The translations under genes were made by a program, and so were the position numbers. Shown in pieces: positions 9,510 through 17,707 of a DNA stretch of 64,000 nucleotides. How positions within the stretch are numbered: the first letter of the stretch is position 1; every line of letters begins with the position of its first letter. This stretch comes from Pseudomonadota bacterium. Its GTDB lineage: Bacteria; Pseudomonadota; Gammaproteobacteria; Steroidobacterales; Steroidobacteraceae. The stretch spans positions 61,325 through 125,324 of the forward strand of contig JAEZFW010000033.1 of NCBI GenBank assembly GCA_023417315.1, read 5' to 3'. Below the pieces are notes generated by a model that was not told the origin of the DNA, ran no database searches, and saw only the letters and a list, made by a program, of their open reading frames with translations.

Positions 9510-9669
9510 GTATGCGCTACACGGCTCGGCGCGCTCTCGGGGCGCCTCAGCTTTCTTATGGTGCAGACGGACGCATCGGTCGTACACTTCTGGGCACGTT
9601 CAGCGCTCGGTTCCCGTAACCTTGCGGCAATGGCACGTCCGTAAGCGATCGAAGCTCAGGAGTTCCTCA

Positions 9670-10056
9670 ATGCTTACCCGTACTGCTCAGGCTCACCTGT
9701 CTCGTGGCCATCTGCTCGGCTTCGCAGCGGCAGTTCTCTGCATGGTGATCGCGAGCGTTGCGTGGGCTCACCATGGTTGGAGCTCGTACGACGCAAATAA
9801 GGTCATGAAGTTCGATGTGCCGCTCGCCGAAGTGCGCTATCGAAATCCCCACGCCGAAGTGGAAGTCGATCACGAAGGCAAGCGTTGGCTCGTGATTCTG
9901 GCTCCGATCAGCCGCATGGAATCGCGCGGCTTGGCAAGCGATGCGTTGAAGGCGGGTAAGACGATTACGATCGAGGGCTATCCGCGCAGCGATGGCACCG
10001 CAGAGCTGCGCGCCGAACGGATCACCGTAGACGGCAAGACGGTCGAGCTGCGTTAA
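9670..10056 (+). CDS. Exported DUF6152 family protein
   Basis: Small exported protein of 129 aa with a signal peptide (hydrophobic core GFAAAVLCMVIASVAWA) and the mature start HHGWSSYDANKVMKF, the signature of DUF6152. The rest is a small beta-rich domain (DVPLAEVRYRNPHAEVEV). The family's biochemical role is unknown; it often lies next to DUF6644 membrane proteins, as here. CAGGAG 7 nt before the ATG fixes the start. It begins a unit with the next two genes (gaps of 11 and 73 nt). Confidence 0.8.
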   Translation: MLTRTAQAHLSRGHLLGFAAAVLCMVIASVAWAHHGWSSYDANKVMKFDVPLAEVRYRNPHAEVEVDHEGKRWLVILAPISRMESRGLASDALKAGKTITIEGYPRSDGTAELRAERITVDGKTVELR

Positions 10057-10067
10057 TCGCGGCGGCC

Positions 10068-10547
10068 GTGGATGTGTTCGAATGGGCGGCGCGGCTCGAA
10101 GCCTCCCCGCTCGGGGAATGGATGCGCTCATCGGCGCTCGCCTACCCGGTCGCGAATGTCCTCCATTTGCTCGGCCTCGTATTGCTCGTCGGACCCATTC
10201 TGCTGCTCGACTTGCGGTTGCTTGGGATCGCTCGCGAGCTCGCGCTTGCGCCACTTTCGCGGCTCTCGACTCACGCCGCCGTGTGCGGGCTGACTCTACT
10301 CGCAACGACGGGCGTTCTCATGTTTGCAGCCGATGCAGGACCGCTACTCAAGAACGGCATCATGCAGGCGAAGCTGTGCTTCATCGTGCTCGCCGTTGCG
10401 AACGCGCTCAGCTTCCGCGCACTCTGGGACAAGAAGCTCGCGACCTGGGATTCGCACCCGCCAGCGCTTGGGCGCTTGCAAGCGTACTTCTCCATTGTCG
10501 CGTGGTTGTGCGTCGGTGCGCTCGGGCGCTGGATCGCATACTCATGA
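10068..10547 (+). CDS. DUF6644-like integral membrane protein
   Basis: Membrane protein of 159 aa with four likely spans (about 25-47, 63-85, 94-113 and 134-155). Its N-terminus, MDVFEWAARLEASPLGEWM followed by a hydrophobic segment with LHLLGLVLLVG, fits DUF6644. The start is GTG at 10068, only 11 nt after the DUF6152 stop, so the two are translated from one mRNA. Histidines within the first span could bind a cofactor, but that is speculation. Function unknown. Confidence 0.78.
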   Translation: MDVFEWAARLEASPLGEWMRSSALAYPVANVLHLLGLVLLVGPILLLDLRLLGIARELALAPLSRLSTHAAVCGLTLLATTGVLMFAADAGPLLKNGIMQAKLCFIVLAVANALSFRALWDKKLATWDSHPPALGRLQAYFSIVAWLCVGALGRWIAYS

Positions 10548-10620
10548 CACTTCCATGCTGGCCCGAGCGTGAGGACACCTCTATCATTCGCACGCGTCGG
10601 TCACGAGGTAATCCACAACC

Positions 10621-11874
10621 ATGAGCACGAAAGCCACCGTTTCGCAGTTCCAGCCCAAATACATGAAGCTGAGCATTCTCACCGCTGCGCTTCAGGAGCT
10701 GACGCCACGCGAGAAGCGCGATCCCGATCCCGATCTTGCGATCGAGGAGTGGCTGCAATTTGCGCGCGATATCGGGGCTCCGAATATCCAGCTATCGGCC
10801 GCCCTTCATCCGACGCAAAGCGATGTTCCCGCGGAGGCGATGCTCGACCCGGTGGCGAATACGCTCGATCTACGCGAGCCGTTCAACAAGCAACGCGCCG
10901 CTCGCGTGCAAGCCGCGATGCGTTCCACCGGTGTGGGCCTGTCGGATATCGGCTACTTCGACAACATGCTCGCGGCCGATGAAGCAGCACGCAAGCAGAA
11001 GCACGATTTCATGCTGCGCATCTTCGATGCGGCCGTGCTGCTCGGAACCGATGCAGTGTGCGGCTTCGTGGGCCGCAATCCACAGCTCGAAATGGACCAA
11101 AACCTCGAGATGTTCGAGGCCGTGTTCGTTCCACTATTGAAGGAAGCCAAAGCGCGCGGACTGACCTATCGCGTCGAGCAATGTCCCATGCCAGGCTGGA
11201 ACGTGCTCGATCGCTGGCACAACAATATCGCTTACGCACCCGGGCCATGGATCGCGCTTCACCGCATTTGCGAGAAGCACGGCGTCGGTGACCAATTCCG
11301 CATTCACTACGATCCTTCGCACTCGATTCTAATGGGTCAGGACACGCGCTCGATGTTCCAGTACCTGAAGGACGAGGGCTACAACTTCCTGATCGCGGGA
11401 TTCCATGTCAAAGGTCAGGTCGTGGATTCACGCGGTGTCTCTGCATGGGGTTACGGCGGACAGACGATGCAACGTGGCGATTGGATCGGCGGCAAGCCAT
11501 CGCCCAATCCTGCCGATCAGGCGAACGCGTGGAAGAAGCAGGTCGTGTTGTGCGAGCACGAGCTGCCCGGCACCGCGAAACACGACCCGCTCGCGTATCT
11601 CCAGAACCGCACGGTCGACTGGCTCGATCATCAGCTCGCCGCGCGCGAGCTGCTCGCAATCGATCCGGCGAACACGTATCTCGTCGTCGAGCACGAGTAT
11701 CCGAAGGCGCGCATTCAGGACAAGGAGAAGCTCGCGCCGATTCTGAAGGGCTCGCTCGCGTTCACGAGGGCCATCGACGAAGCCGCCGCCGCGATGTACG
11801 CGCTCCAGCACGAAGTGCTTGCCGCGCAAGGCATTCCGGTTCAGGGCATTGGCCGAGAGGCGTATCGCTCATAG
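10621..11874 (+). CDS. Sugar isomerase/epimerase-like TIM-barrel protein
   Basis: Soluble protein of 417 aa of the AP-endonuclease-2 / sugar phosphate isomerase-epimerase superfamily. Likely metal ligands lie in YRVEQCPMPG (Glu), FRIHYDPSHS (Asp, His), GFHVKGQ (His) and YLVVEHEY (Glu), the usual spread of Glu/Asp/His on beta strands. No signal peptide. GAGG lies about 12 nt before the ATG. It ends the DUF6152-DUF6644 unit, suggesting a sugar or polyol pathway of unknown substrate. The 20-40 kDa relatives range from xylose isomerases to inosose dehydratases, so the reaction cannot be given. Confidence 0.75.
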   Translation: MSTKATVSQFQPKYMKLSILTAALQELTPREKRDPDPDLAIEEWLQFARDIGAPNIQLSAALHPTQSDVPAEAMLDPVANTLDLREPFNKQRAARVQAAMRSTGVGLSDIGYFDNMLAADEAARKQKHDFMLRIFDAAVLLGTDAVCGFVGRNPQLEMDQNLEMFEAVFVPLLKEAKARGLTYRVEQCPMPGWNVLDRWHNNIAYAPGPWIALHRICEKHGVGDQFRIHYDPSHSILMGQDTRSMFQYLKDEGYNFLIAGFHVKGQVVDSRGVSAWGYGGQTMQRGDWIGGKPSPNPADQANAWKKQVVLCEHELPGTAKHDPLAYLQNRTVDWLDHQLAARELLAIDPANTYLVVEHEYPKARIQDKEKLAPILKGSLAFTRAIDEAAAAMYALQHEVLAAQGIPVQGIGREAYRS

Positions 11875-11891
11875 CGATCACCCCTCGCGTC

Positions 11892-11911
11892 ATCCCGGCG
11901 TAGGCCGGGAT
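11892..11911. terminator. Bidirectional hairpin between convergent genes
   Basis: Perfect 8-bp stem ATCCCGGC/GCCGGGAT with a 4-nt loop lies between the convergent isomerase and cyclase genes and touches the cyclase stop codon. No strong U-run. The core resembles repeat hairpins common in proteobacterial genomes, so it may be a repeat serving as terminator. Confidence 0.5.
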
Positions 11912-13029
11912 CAGTGCGCGGCGCGGAAGTCGACGCGTACCGGGCTCGGGATGCAGAAGATATCGATCGGGTTCGTGCGACCGCGCAGGATGAGCGACGG
12001 CAGTGGCAAAGCTTCAACGCCGAAGCCTTGCTCGTCCAGCGACGCCTTGATCGTATCGGAGAACAACATCTCCCCCGCCCGCGCACGTTGGCCTAAACGC
12101 GATGCGACGTTCACGGCATCGCCGATGATCGTGTAATTCATGTACGTCGCCGATCCGATATTCCCAGCGATCACCTCGCCGAGATTGATCCCGATGCCGA
12201 GGCCCGTCTCGACCTCGTAGCGCTCCTTCCATCGCTCGGCGAGCTCGGCGAACTCATCGAGCATGTCGCGCGCCGCGCGAATGGCGCGCATCGCACCGTC
12301 TAGCTGCTCCACGGGAACGCCGAAGCCCACCATCAAGCTGTCGCCGGCCATGCTGAAGACCGTTCCGTCGTGGCGGAACGTAATCTCTGTGAGCAAGGCG
12401 AAGAATTCATTGAGAAGCTCGACCACTTCCGTCGGTTTGAGTCGCTCCGCGAGACTCGTGAAGCCGCGCATGTCAGCGAACATGATCGCCGCCTGTGTAC
12501 GTACTTGAGAGCGGCCGAATACCGTGTCTCGCAAGTCCGGATTGGCCAGGATTTGGTCGGCGAGCTTCGGCGAGATGTAACGCCGGAAGGCAGAGCGGAT
12601 GGCTTCGCGGCGCTTGACCTCTTCGGCAAGCTGGTCAGCTGCCAATTGACGGCGAGCCGAGCTACTTCGCAGCAGGCAGCGCACACGAACCAGGAATTCT
12701 TCGCGCCGAACGTGATGCAAGAGAAAATCATCGACGCCGGCTTCGAATGCAGCCAAACGCGATTTGGCCGAGCGCGCGAGCGCCACGATGGGCACGAACA
12801 CGGTCGCGGGATTCGCCTTGAGGATGCTGCAGACTTGCACCAGGCCATTCATCTCGCCAACGACATCAACGACGACGAGATCCGGGATGCGGTGTGAAAT
12901 ACTGGTGATGATCTGCTCGGCAGAGATAATCTCCGCGACCTCGATGTCGGAGGCTTCCGTGAGCTTCGCAACCAGAACAGGGCTCGCCGGCCCGGCGCTG
13001 ACGAGCAGGGCTCTGAAGGTCGCAGTCAT
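11911..13029 (-). CDS. Class III adenylate/guanylate cyclase with degenerate receiver domain
   Basis: Protein of 372 aa. The N-terminal 120 residues have a receiver-like fold with Asp in LVVVDVVGEM, but the N-terminal acidic pair is missing (LLVSAGPASP) and the conserved Lys region reads FLLHHVRREE, so phosphorylation is doubtful. A helical linker (about 125-165, LAEEVKRREAIRSAFRRY) leads to a class III cyclase domain with metal-binding Asp in IMFADMRGFTS and SMAGDSLMVGFG, and the nucleotide segment NYTIIGDAVNVASRL. The catalytic half looks intact. It would make cAMP or cGMP in the cytoplasm. It stands alone, convergent with the isomerase unit. Confidence 0.88.
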   Translation of the reverse strand: MTATFRALLVSAGPASPVLVAKLTEASDIEVAEIISAEQIITSISHRIPDLVVVDVVGEMNGLVQVCSILKANPATVFVPIVALARSAKSRLAAFEAGVDDFLLHHVRREEFLVRVRCLLRSSSARRQLAADQLAEEVKRREAIRSAFRRYISPKLADQILANPDLRDTVFGRSQVRTQAAIMFADMRGFTSLAERLKPTEVVELLNEFFALLTEITFRHDGTVFSMAGDSLMVGFGVPVEQLDGAMRAIRAARDMLDEFAELAERWKERYEVETGLGIGINLGEVIAGNIGSATYMNYTIIGDAVNVASRLGQRARAGEMLFSDTIKASLDEQGFGVEALPLPSLILRGRTNPIDIFCIPSPVRVDFRAAH

Positions 13030-13249
13030 GAAGCCAACACACGAGCTGAAGCGCGCGAGCGCATCGTGAAAACGTTCGAGTCAGCGTGCATGTGTTCCCT
13101 GACACCTCGTCATCATGCCGATAGAGTAGCAAGTAGACGCGGTTGTGCAACATCTACACGGCCTACTTGCATTCGCGTCTCGTGCGCCGAGCGCTTCCGA
13201 CGTGAATGGAGTCTGCCGCGAGCCTGAAAGCACAATAATCAGAAGTTCC

Positions 13250-14689
13250 CTAATTCTTGATCAGACAAGCCATGAACTCAGGAATCGAGAGCTTTTCCAG
13301 CTTGCCCCGATCGCCGAACAAGGTCTTGATCGCTTCAGCTTGTTTGGGCGCGAAATGCGCGGTGACTGCGCTTTCGAACTTCTTTACGAGCACGGGAATG
13401 GCCTCGCCGCGTCGCTTACGATGGCCGAGCGGATAATCGATCGCGATTCGCTCCGTGGAGCTTCCGTCCTTGAAGAACACCTGAACCGCGTTGCCGATAT
13501 AGCGCTTGTCGGGCGCGTAATATTCCTGCGTGAATGTACCGTTCTCGCGTACCTGCATCTTCCCCCTGAGCGCATCGATGCGCGGATCGCGCGCGATCGT
13601 ATCTTCGTAATCATCTGCACGCAGTCTGCCGAAGATGAGTGGGATCGCGACCATGTACTGAATGCAATGATCGCGATCGGCCGGGTTCGACAGCGGTCCG
13701 GTCTTATCGATGATGCGTACACCGGGCTCCTGCGTTTCGATGACGACGCGCCCGATCTCATCCAGGCGCTCGGTTACCTGCGAGTGCAACGACATTGCGG
13801 CTTCGACGGCGGTCTGCGCGTGGAATTCGGCAGGGTATGAAATCTTGAACAGGACGTTTTCCATGACGTAGCTGCCGAGCGGCTGCGAAAGTACGATCGG
13901 CTTGCCCTTGAACAGCACATCTTGAAAGCCCCAGGTCTTCGCGCTCAGCGCCGATGGATAACCCATCTCGCCCGTAAGCGCGATCAAAGCCAGCCGGACT
14001 GCGCGACTCGTCGCATCGCCCGCAGCCCAACTCTTGCGCGAGCCGGTATTGGGTGCGTGCCGATAGCTGCGAAGCGCGCCTCCATCGATCCAGGCATTCG
14101 ACACAGCGTTGATGATTTGGTCCTTGGTCGCGCCCAGCATGGCAGACGTCACGGCCGTCGAGGCGATGCGCACGAGTAATACGTGATCCAACCCCACTCG
14201 GTTGAAGCTGTTCTCGAGCGCCAAGACACCTTGCACCTCGTGCGCTTTGATCATCGCCTCGAGCAGTTGGCGCACCGACAGCGCCCTCTTTCCGTGCGCC
14301 GCGTCGCGCCGTGCCATGTAGTCGGCGACGGCCAGGATGCCTCCGAAATTGTCCGAAGGATGCCCCCACTCGGCCGCGAGCCACGTGTCGTTGAAATCGA
14401 GCCATCGGATCATCGCGCCGATGTTGAACGCAGCGGTCACGGGGTCGAGCTCGAACGATGTCCCCGGCACCCGCGCACCCCCTGCCATCGTCGCGCCGGG
14501 AACCACTGGACCGAGCAGCTTCGTGCACGCCGGATACTTGAGCGCCTGAAATCCGCAAGCGAGCGTATCCATCAAACAGTAGTACGCCGTCTCGAACGCA
14601 GCTTCGCTCGTGATCTCGTACGAGAGTGCGTAGTCAGCGATGTCGATGAGAAGTTGGTCGGGGTCGGGACGGGTGGCGGAATGGGACAT
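13250..14689 (-). CDS. prpD: 2-methylcitrate dehydratase PrpD
   Basis: MmgE/PrpD family enzyme of 479 aa, close to the family length. It dehydrates 2-methylcitrate to 2-methyl-cis-aconitate in propionate oxidation. The N-terminus DYALSYEITSEAAFETAYYC and internal blocks MIRWLDFNDTWLAAEWGHPSDN and YPAEFHAQTAVEAAM are typical. Third gene of prpB-prpC-prpD, all on the minus strand. An octamer-repeat palindrome separates it from prpC, ending about 11 nt before the ATG, and no clear Shine-Dalgarno is seen. No prpF, acnD or propionate regulator prpR lies in this cluster. Confidence 0.93.
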   Translation of the reverse strand: MSHSATRPDPDQLLIDIADYALSYEITSEAAFETAYYCLMDTLACGFQALKYPACTKLLGPVVPGATMAGGARVPGTSFELDPVTAAFNIGAMIRWLDFNDTWLAAEWGHPSDNFGGILAVADYMARRDAAHGKRALSVRQLLEAMIKAHEVQGVLALENSFNRVGLDHVLLVRIASTAVTSAMLGATKDQIINAVSNAWIDGGALRSYRHAPNTGSRKSWAAGDATSRAVRLALIALTGEMGYPSALSAKTWGFQDVLFKGKPIVLSQPLGSYVMENVLFKISYPAEFHAQTAVEAAMSLHSQVTERLDEIGRVVIETQEPGVRIIDKTGPLSNPADRDHCIQYMVAIPLIFGRLRADDYEDTIARDPRIDALRGKMQVRENGTFTQEYYAPDKRYIGNAVQVFFKDGSSTERIAIDYPLGHRKRRGEAIPVLVKKFESAVTAHFAPKQAEAIKTLFGDRGKLEKLSIPEFMACLIKN

Positions 14690-14700
14690 GGCTTGCTTAG

Positions 14701-14837
14701 GGTGACGAAGTGACGGGGTGACGGAGTGATGAAGTCAGAACACGAATTCTACCCTCGCCGCGATTTCTGTTCTCCCCAAGAAGTGGCGCCGAGTGCCTCT
14801 GACTTCGTCACCTCGTCACTGCGTCACCTCGTCACTG
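14701..14837. repeat. Octamer-repeat palindrome between prpC and prpD
   Basis: The left arm 14701-14740 is about five degenerate copies of GTGACGRR with period 8; the right arm 14798-14837 is the inverted counterpart (CGTCACYY units). The arms could form a long hairpin in the prp mRNA around a 57-nt spacer. The same family lies between ybaB and recR and between dnaX and ybaB. Confidence 0.85.
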
Positions 14838-14847
14838 AGCGAAGCAC

Positions 14848-15999
14848 TTACCTCCGCTCTGCAAGAGGCACGAACTTCTGATTCTCCGGTCCCACGTAGT
14901 TCGCGCTCGGACGAATGATCTTGCCATCGATTCGTTGCTCGATGACGTGAGCGGCCCAGCCGGTCGTGCGCGCGAGGACAAAAAGCGGCGTGAACATCGC
15001 GGTGGGCACGCCCATCAAGTGATACGACACCGAGGAGTACCAATCGAGATTGGGGAACATGTTCTTGATCTCCTTCATGACCGCTTCGAGACGGTCGGCT
15101 ATCGCGAACATCTTCGTGTCACCCGCTTCGTGCGCGAGCTTGCGAGCGACCTGCTTGATGATCTGGTTTCGAGGATCCGCAACGGTGTACACCGGATGAC
15201 CGAATCCGATGATCACCTCCTTCTTCGCGACCCTGCTTCGAATGTCTGCTTCCGCCTCATCCGCAGTGTCGTACCGCTGCTGGATCTCGAATGCGACTTC
15301 GTTCGCGCCGCCATGCTTGGGGCCGCGCAAAGCGCCGATCGCACCTGTAATGCACGAATACATGTCCGAACCCGTGCCGGCGATCACGCGCGCTGCAAAC
15401 GTTGAGGCGTTGAATTCGTGCTCGGCATACAGGATGAGCGAGGTGTGCATCGCGTTGACCCACTGAGCGGACGCGCGTCTACCATGCAGCAGGTGCAAGA
15501 AGTGTCCACCGATGGAATCGTCATCGGTTTCCACGTCGATGCGTTTGCCCGAGGTGCTGTAGTGATACCAGTACACGAGCATCGACCCTAGGCTTGCGAT
15601 CAAGCGATCCGCGATCTCGCGCGCACCCGCCGCATTGTGATCTTCCTTCTCGGGCAGGATACAACCAAGCGCCGACACGCCGGTACGCATGACATCCATC
15701 GGATGGCTTGCTGCAGGCAACTGCTCGAGGACTGTCTTCACGATCGCGGGAAGACCACGCATCCGCGCGAGCTTGACCTTGTACACGTCGAGCTCGGTTT
15801 GGGTGGGCAACTTGCCGTGGATGAGAAGATAGGCGATCTCCTCGAACTCGCATTGGTCCGCGATGTCGAGGATGTCGTAGCCCCGGTAGTGCAGATCGTT
15901 TCCCGTGCGTCCGACGGTGCACAGCGCGGTGTTCCCTGCGAGCACGCCCGACAGGGCGACTGACTTCTTCGGTTTTGGTGCGGTTGCCGGCTCGGCCAT
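14848..15999 (-). CDS. prpC: 2-methylcitrate synthase PrpC
   Basis: Citrate synthase superfamily, 383 aa, the short type used for 2-methylcitrate synthases. It joins propionyl-CoA and oxaloacetate to give 2-methylcitrate. Visible landmarks are GVLAGNTALCTVGR near the N-terminus (typical of PrpC), the catalytic His segment LRGPKHGGANE, IGFGHPVYTVADPRN with the second His, and the catalytic Asp in FPNLDWYSSV. It lies 48 nt after prpB and is co-directional. Citrate synthase side activity is common in this family. Confidence is high from family features and operon context. Confidence 0.95.
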   Translation of the reverse strand: MAEPATAPKPKKSVALSGVLAGNTALCTVGRTGNDLHYRGYDILDIADQCEFEEIAYLLIHGKLPTQTELDVYKVKLARMRGLPAIVKTVLEQLPAASHPMDVMRTGVSALGCILPEKEDHNAAGAREIADRLIASLGSMLVYWYHYSTSGKRIDVETDDDSIGGHFLHLLHGRRASAQWVNAMHTSLILYAEHEFNASTFAARVIAGTGSDMYSCITGAIGALRGPKHGGANEVAFEIQQRYDTADEAEADIRSRVAKKEVIIGFGHPVYTVADPRNQIIKQVARKLAHEAGDTKMFAIADRLEAVMKEIKNMFPNLDWYSSVSYHLMGVPTAMFTPLFVLARTTGWAAHVIEQRIDGKIIRPSANYVGPENQKFVPLAERR

Positions 16000-16047
16000 T
16001 TCAAGTCCCCCGTGCTTCTCGACCAGCCACTGCGGTGAATGAGTCGG

Positions 16048-16953
16048 CTAGTCGCCTGGTGAGTTGCTGTCGCCCGTTCCAAAGAGCCGATCGAGCTTGC
16101 GTTCGTACTCGTGATAACCGAGCACGTCATAAAGCTCCGCGCGCGTCTGCATGCGCTCGAGCAATGCGCGCTGCGTTCCGTCGCGACGAATCGCTTCGTA
16201 CACTCCTTCCGCAGCGCGGCTCATCGCGCGGAACGCCGACAACGGATACAGCACGAGCTTCACGCCAGCATCGCGCAGCTCAGCGACGCTGAATAGTGGT
16301 GTCTTGCCGAACTCCGTGATGTTCGCAAGCACCGGCACGGCGAGTGCCGACGTGAACTGACGATACTCATCGAGTGTCGTAAGAGCCTCGGCGAAAATCA
16401 TGTCCGCGCCGGCTTCGACGTAGCGCTGCGCGCGCTCGATCGCCGCACCCTGCCCTTCGACTGCATGCGCGTCGGTGCGCGCCATGATGACGAACCCAGC
16501 ATCCATTCGCGCATCGACGGCCGCCTTCACACGATCGACCATCTCACTCGTCGAGACGAGCGCCTTACCGGGCCGGTGGCCGCATCGCTTGCTTTGTACT
16601 TGATCTTCGAGATGCATGCCGGCAGCGCCCGCGCGAATCAGCTCGCGAGTCGTGCGCGCAAGATTGAATGCTGCGCCGAACCCTGTATCCGCATCGACGA
16701 GCAGCGGGATGGGACACGCACCACAAATGCGCCTCACGTCTTCGCAGACATCGTTCAGCGTCGTGATGCCGAGGTCCGGTAGTCCGAACGAAGCATTCGC
16801 GACGCCGGCGCCGGATAGATAAAGGGCTTTGAATCCCGCGCGCGCTGCGAGTAGCGCGCTGTATGCATTGATGGTACCGACGATTTGAAGAGGAACTTCC
16901 TCTTCGAGCGCGGCGCGCAGCCGCACACCTGCAGTTCCAGCCGATGTATTCAA
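16048..16953 (-). CDS. prpB: 2-methylisocitrate lyase PrpB
   Basis: Isocitrate lyase/PEP mutase superfamily enzyme of 301 aa that splits 2-methylisocitrate into pyruvate and succinate. The metal-binding segment DADTGFG and the catalytic loop KRCGHRPGK, diagnostic of methylisocitrate lyase, are both present. The family start near NTSAGTAGVRLRAAL is best matched by a TTG at 16953 with GGAGG 5 nt upstream. An ATG at 17070 would add 39 unconserved residues. First gene of prpBCD; the operon promoter should lie in 16954-17079. Confidence 0.93.
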   Translation of the reverse strand: MNTSAGTAGVRLRAALEEEVPLQIVGTINAYSALLAARAGFKALYLSGAGVANASFGLPDLGITTLNDVCEDVRRICGACPIPLLVDADTGFGAAFNLARTTRELIRAGAAGMHLEDQVQSKRCGHRPGKALVSTSEMVDRVKAAVDARMDAGFVIMARTDAHAVEGQGAAIERAQRYVEAGADMIFAEALTTLDEYRQFTSALAVPVLANITEFGKTPLFSVAELRDAGVKLVLYPLSAFRAMSRAAEGVYEAIRRDGTQRALLERMQTRAELYDVLGYHEYERKLDRLFGTGDSNSPGD

Positions 16954-17079
16954 TGATGCCTCCGCTCGCAGCGTCTGCGAGGCATCGTACCGACTTCGCC
17001 GAGGTGCGAGAAGGGATTCGATCTGCACGCCGCAGCGACGGGCCAGCCCTATGGCCGGCCCGGTAAGCACCGCACTTCG

Positions 17080-17526
17080 TTATGCCGTTGCGACTTGGAT
17101 GCGTCGGGGCTGCGCCTTCGGCTGCTTAGGAATCGTCACTTCGACGATCCCGTTACGTCCGGTCGCTTGCACGTTTGCAGCATCGACGGTGTCCGGCAAG
17201 GTGAATCGGCGATGGAATCGGCCGTAAGGGCGCTCTGTACGAGTGCGCTCGGCTTTATCGTCTGCCGACTTCGCTCGCTCGCCACTCACTGACAACACAC
17301 CTTTGTCGAGCGTGATGTCGATTGCAGCGACGTCCACGCCAGGCACGTCGAGCTTCAAGACGAAGCGATCGCTGTACTCTTCGACGTCGGCCGGCGGGAT
17401 CCAATCCGCGGTGGCCGCTGAGCTCGGACCCGCATGATCGAGCTCGCGTTCCAAGATGCGATTGATCTGACCGTGCAGCTGATTGAGCACGTTCCAGGGT
17501 TCATAACGTACGAGGGCCATGATCAT
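17080..17526 (-). CDS. Hsp20/alpha-crystallin small heat-shock protein
   Basis: Cytoplasmic ATP-independent holdase of 148 aa that keeps unfolded proteins soluble. It begins with the class-A bacterial Hsp20 start ALVRYEPWNVLNQL, followed by the alpha-crystallin domain (about 42-140): DRFVLKLDVPGVD, GVLSVSGER and the FHRRFTLPDTVD segment, plus NGIVEVTIPK. The start is either ATG 17526 or ATG 17520; GGAG upstream fits either. A good sigma-32 promoter lies about 65 nt upstream, so heat-shock control is expected. Confidence 0.93.
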   Translation of the reverse strand: MIMALVRYEPWNVLNQLHGQINRILERELDHAGPSSAATADWIPPADVEEYSDRFVLKLDVPGVDVAAIDITLDKGVLSVSGERAKSADDKAERTRTERPYGRFHRRFTLPDTVDAANVQATGRNGIVEVTIPKQPKAQPRRIQVATA

Positions 17527-17597
17527 CTATCTCCACTGTTGTAGATTCAAATTGCTCGCACGCGGGAACGATGAATCCTCGTGCGCTGTTGACCCGG

Positions 17598-17625
17598 AGA
17601 TAGGGCAGCCTTCGGTGAATTCAAG
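17598..17625 (-). promoter_or_regulatory. Sigma-32 heat-shock promoter of hsp20
   Basis: On the minus strand, CTTGAAT (17625-17619), a 13-nt spacer and CCCTATCT (17605-17598) match the RpoH consensus CTTGAAA / CCCCATNT with one mismatch in each box. Predicted transcription starts near 17590, about 65 nt before the hsp20 start. Position, orientation and target all agree. Confidence 0.82.
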
Positions 17626-17707
17626 GCCCCCTCGCGCACGAGATGCGTCTCACACTTGTTAGTCTTATAGACTTAAGCCCGCTCCAAGGAATTCGCTAGA
17701 CATCCGC

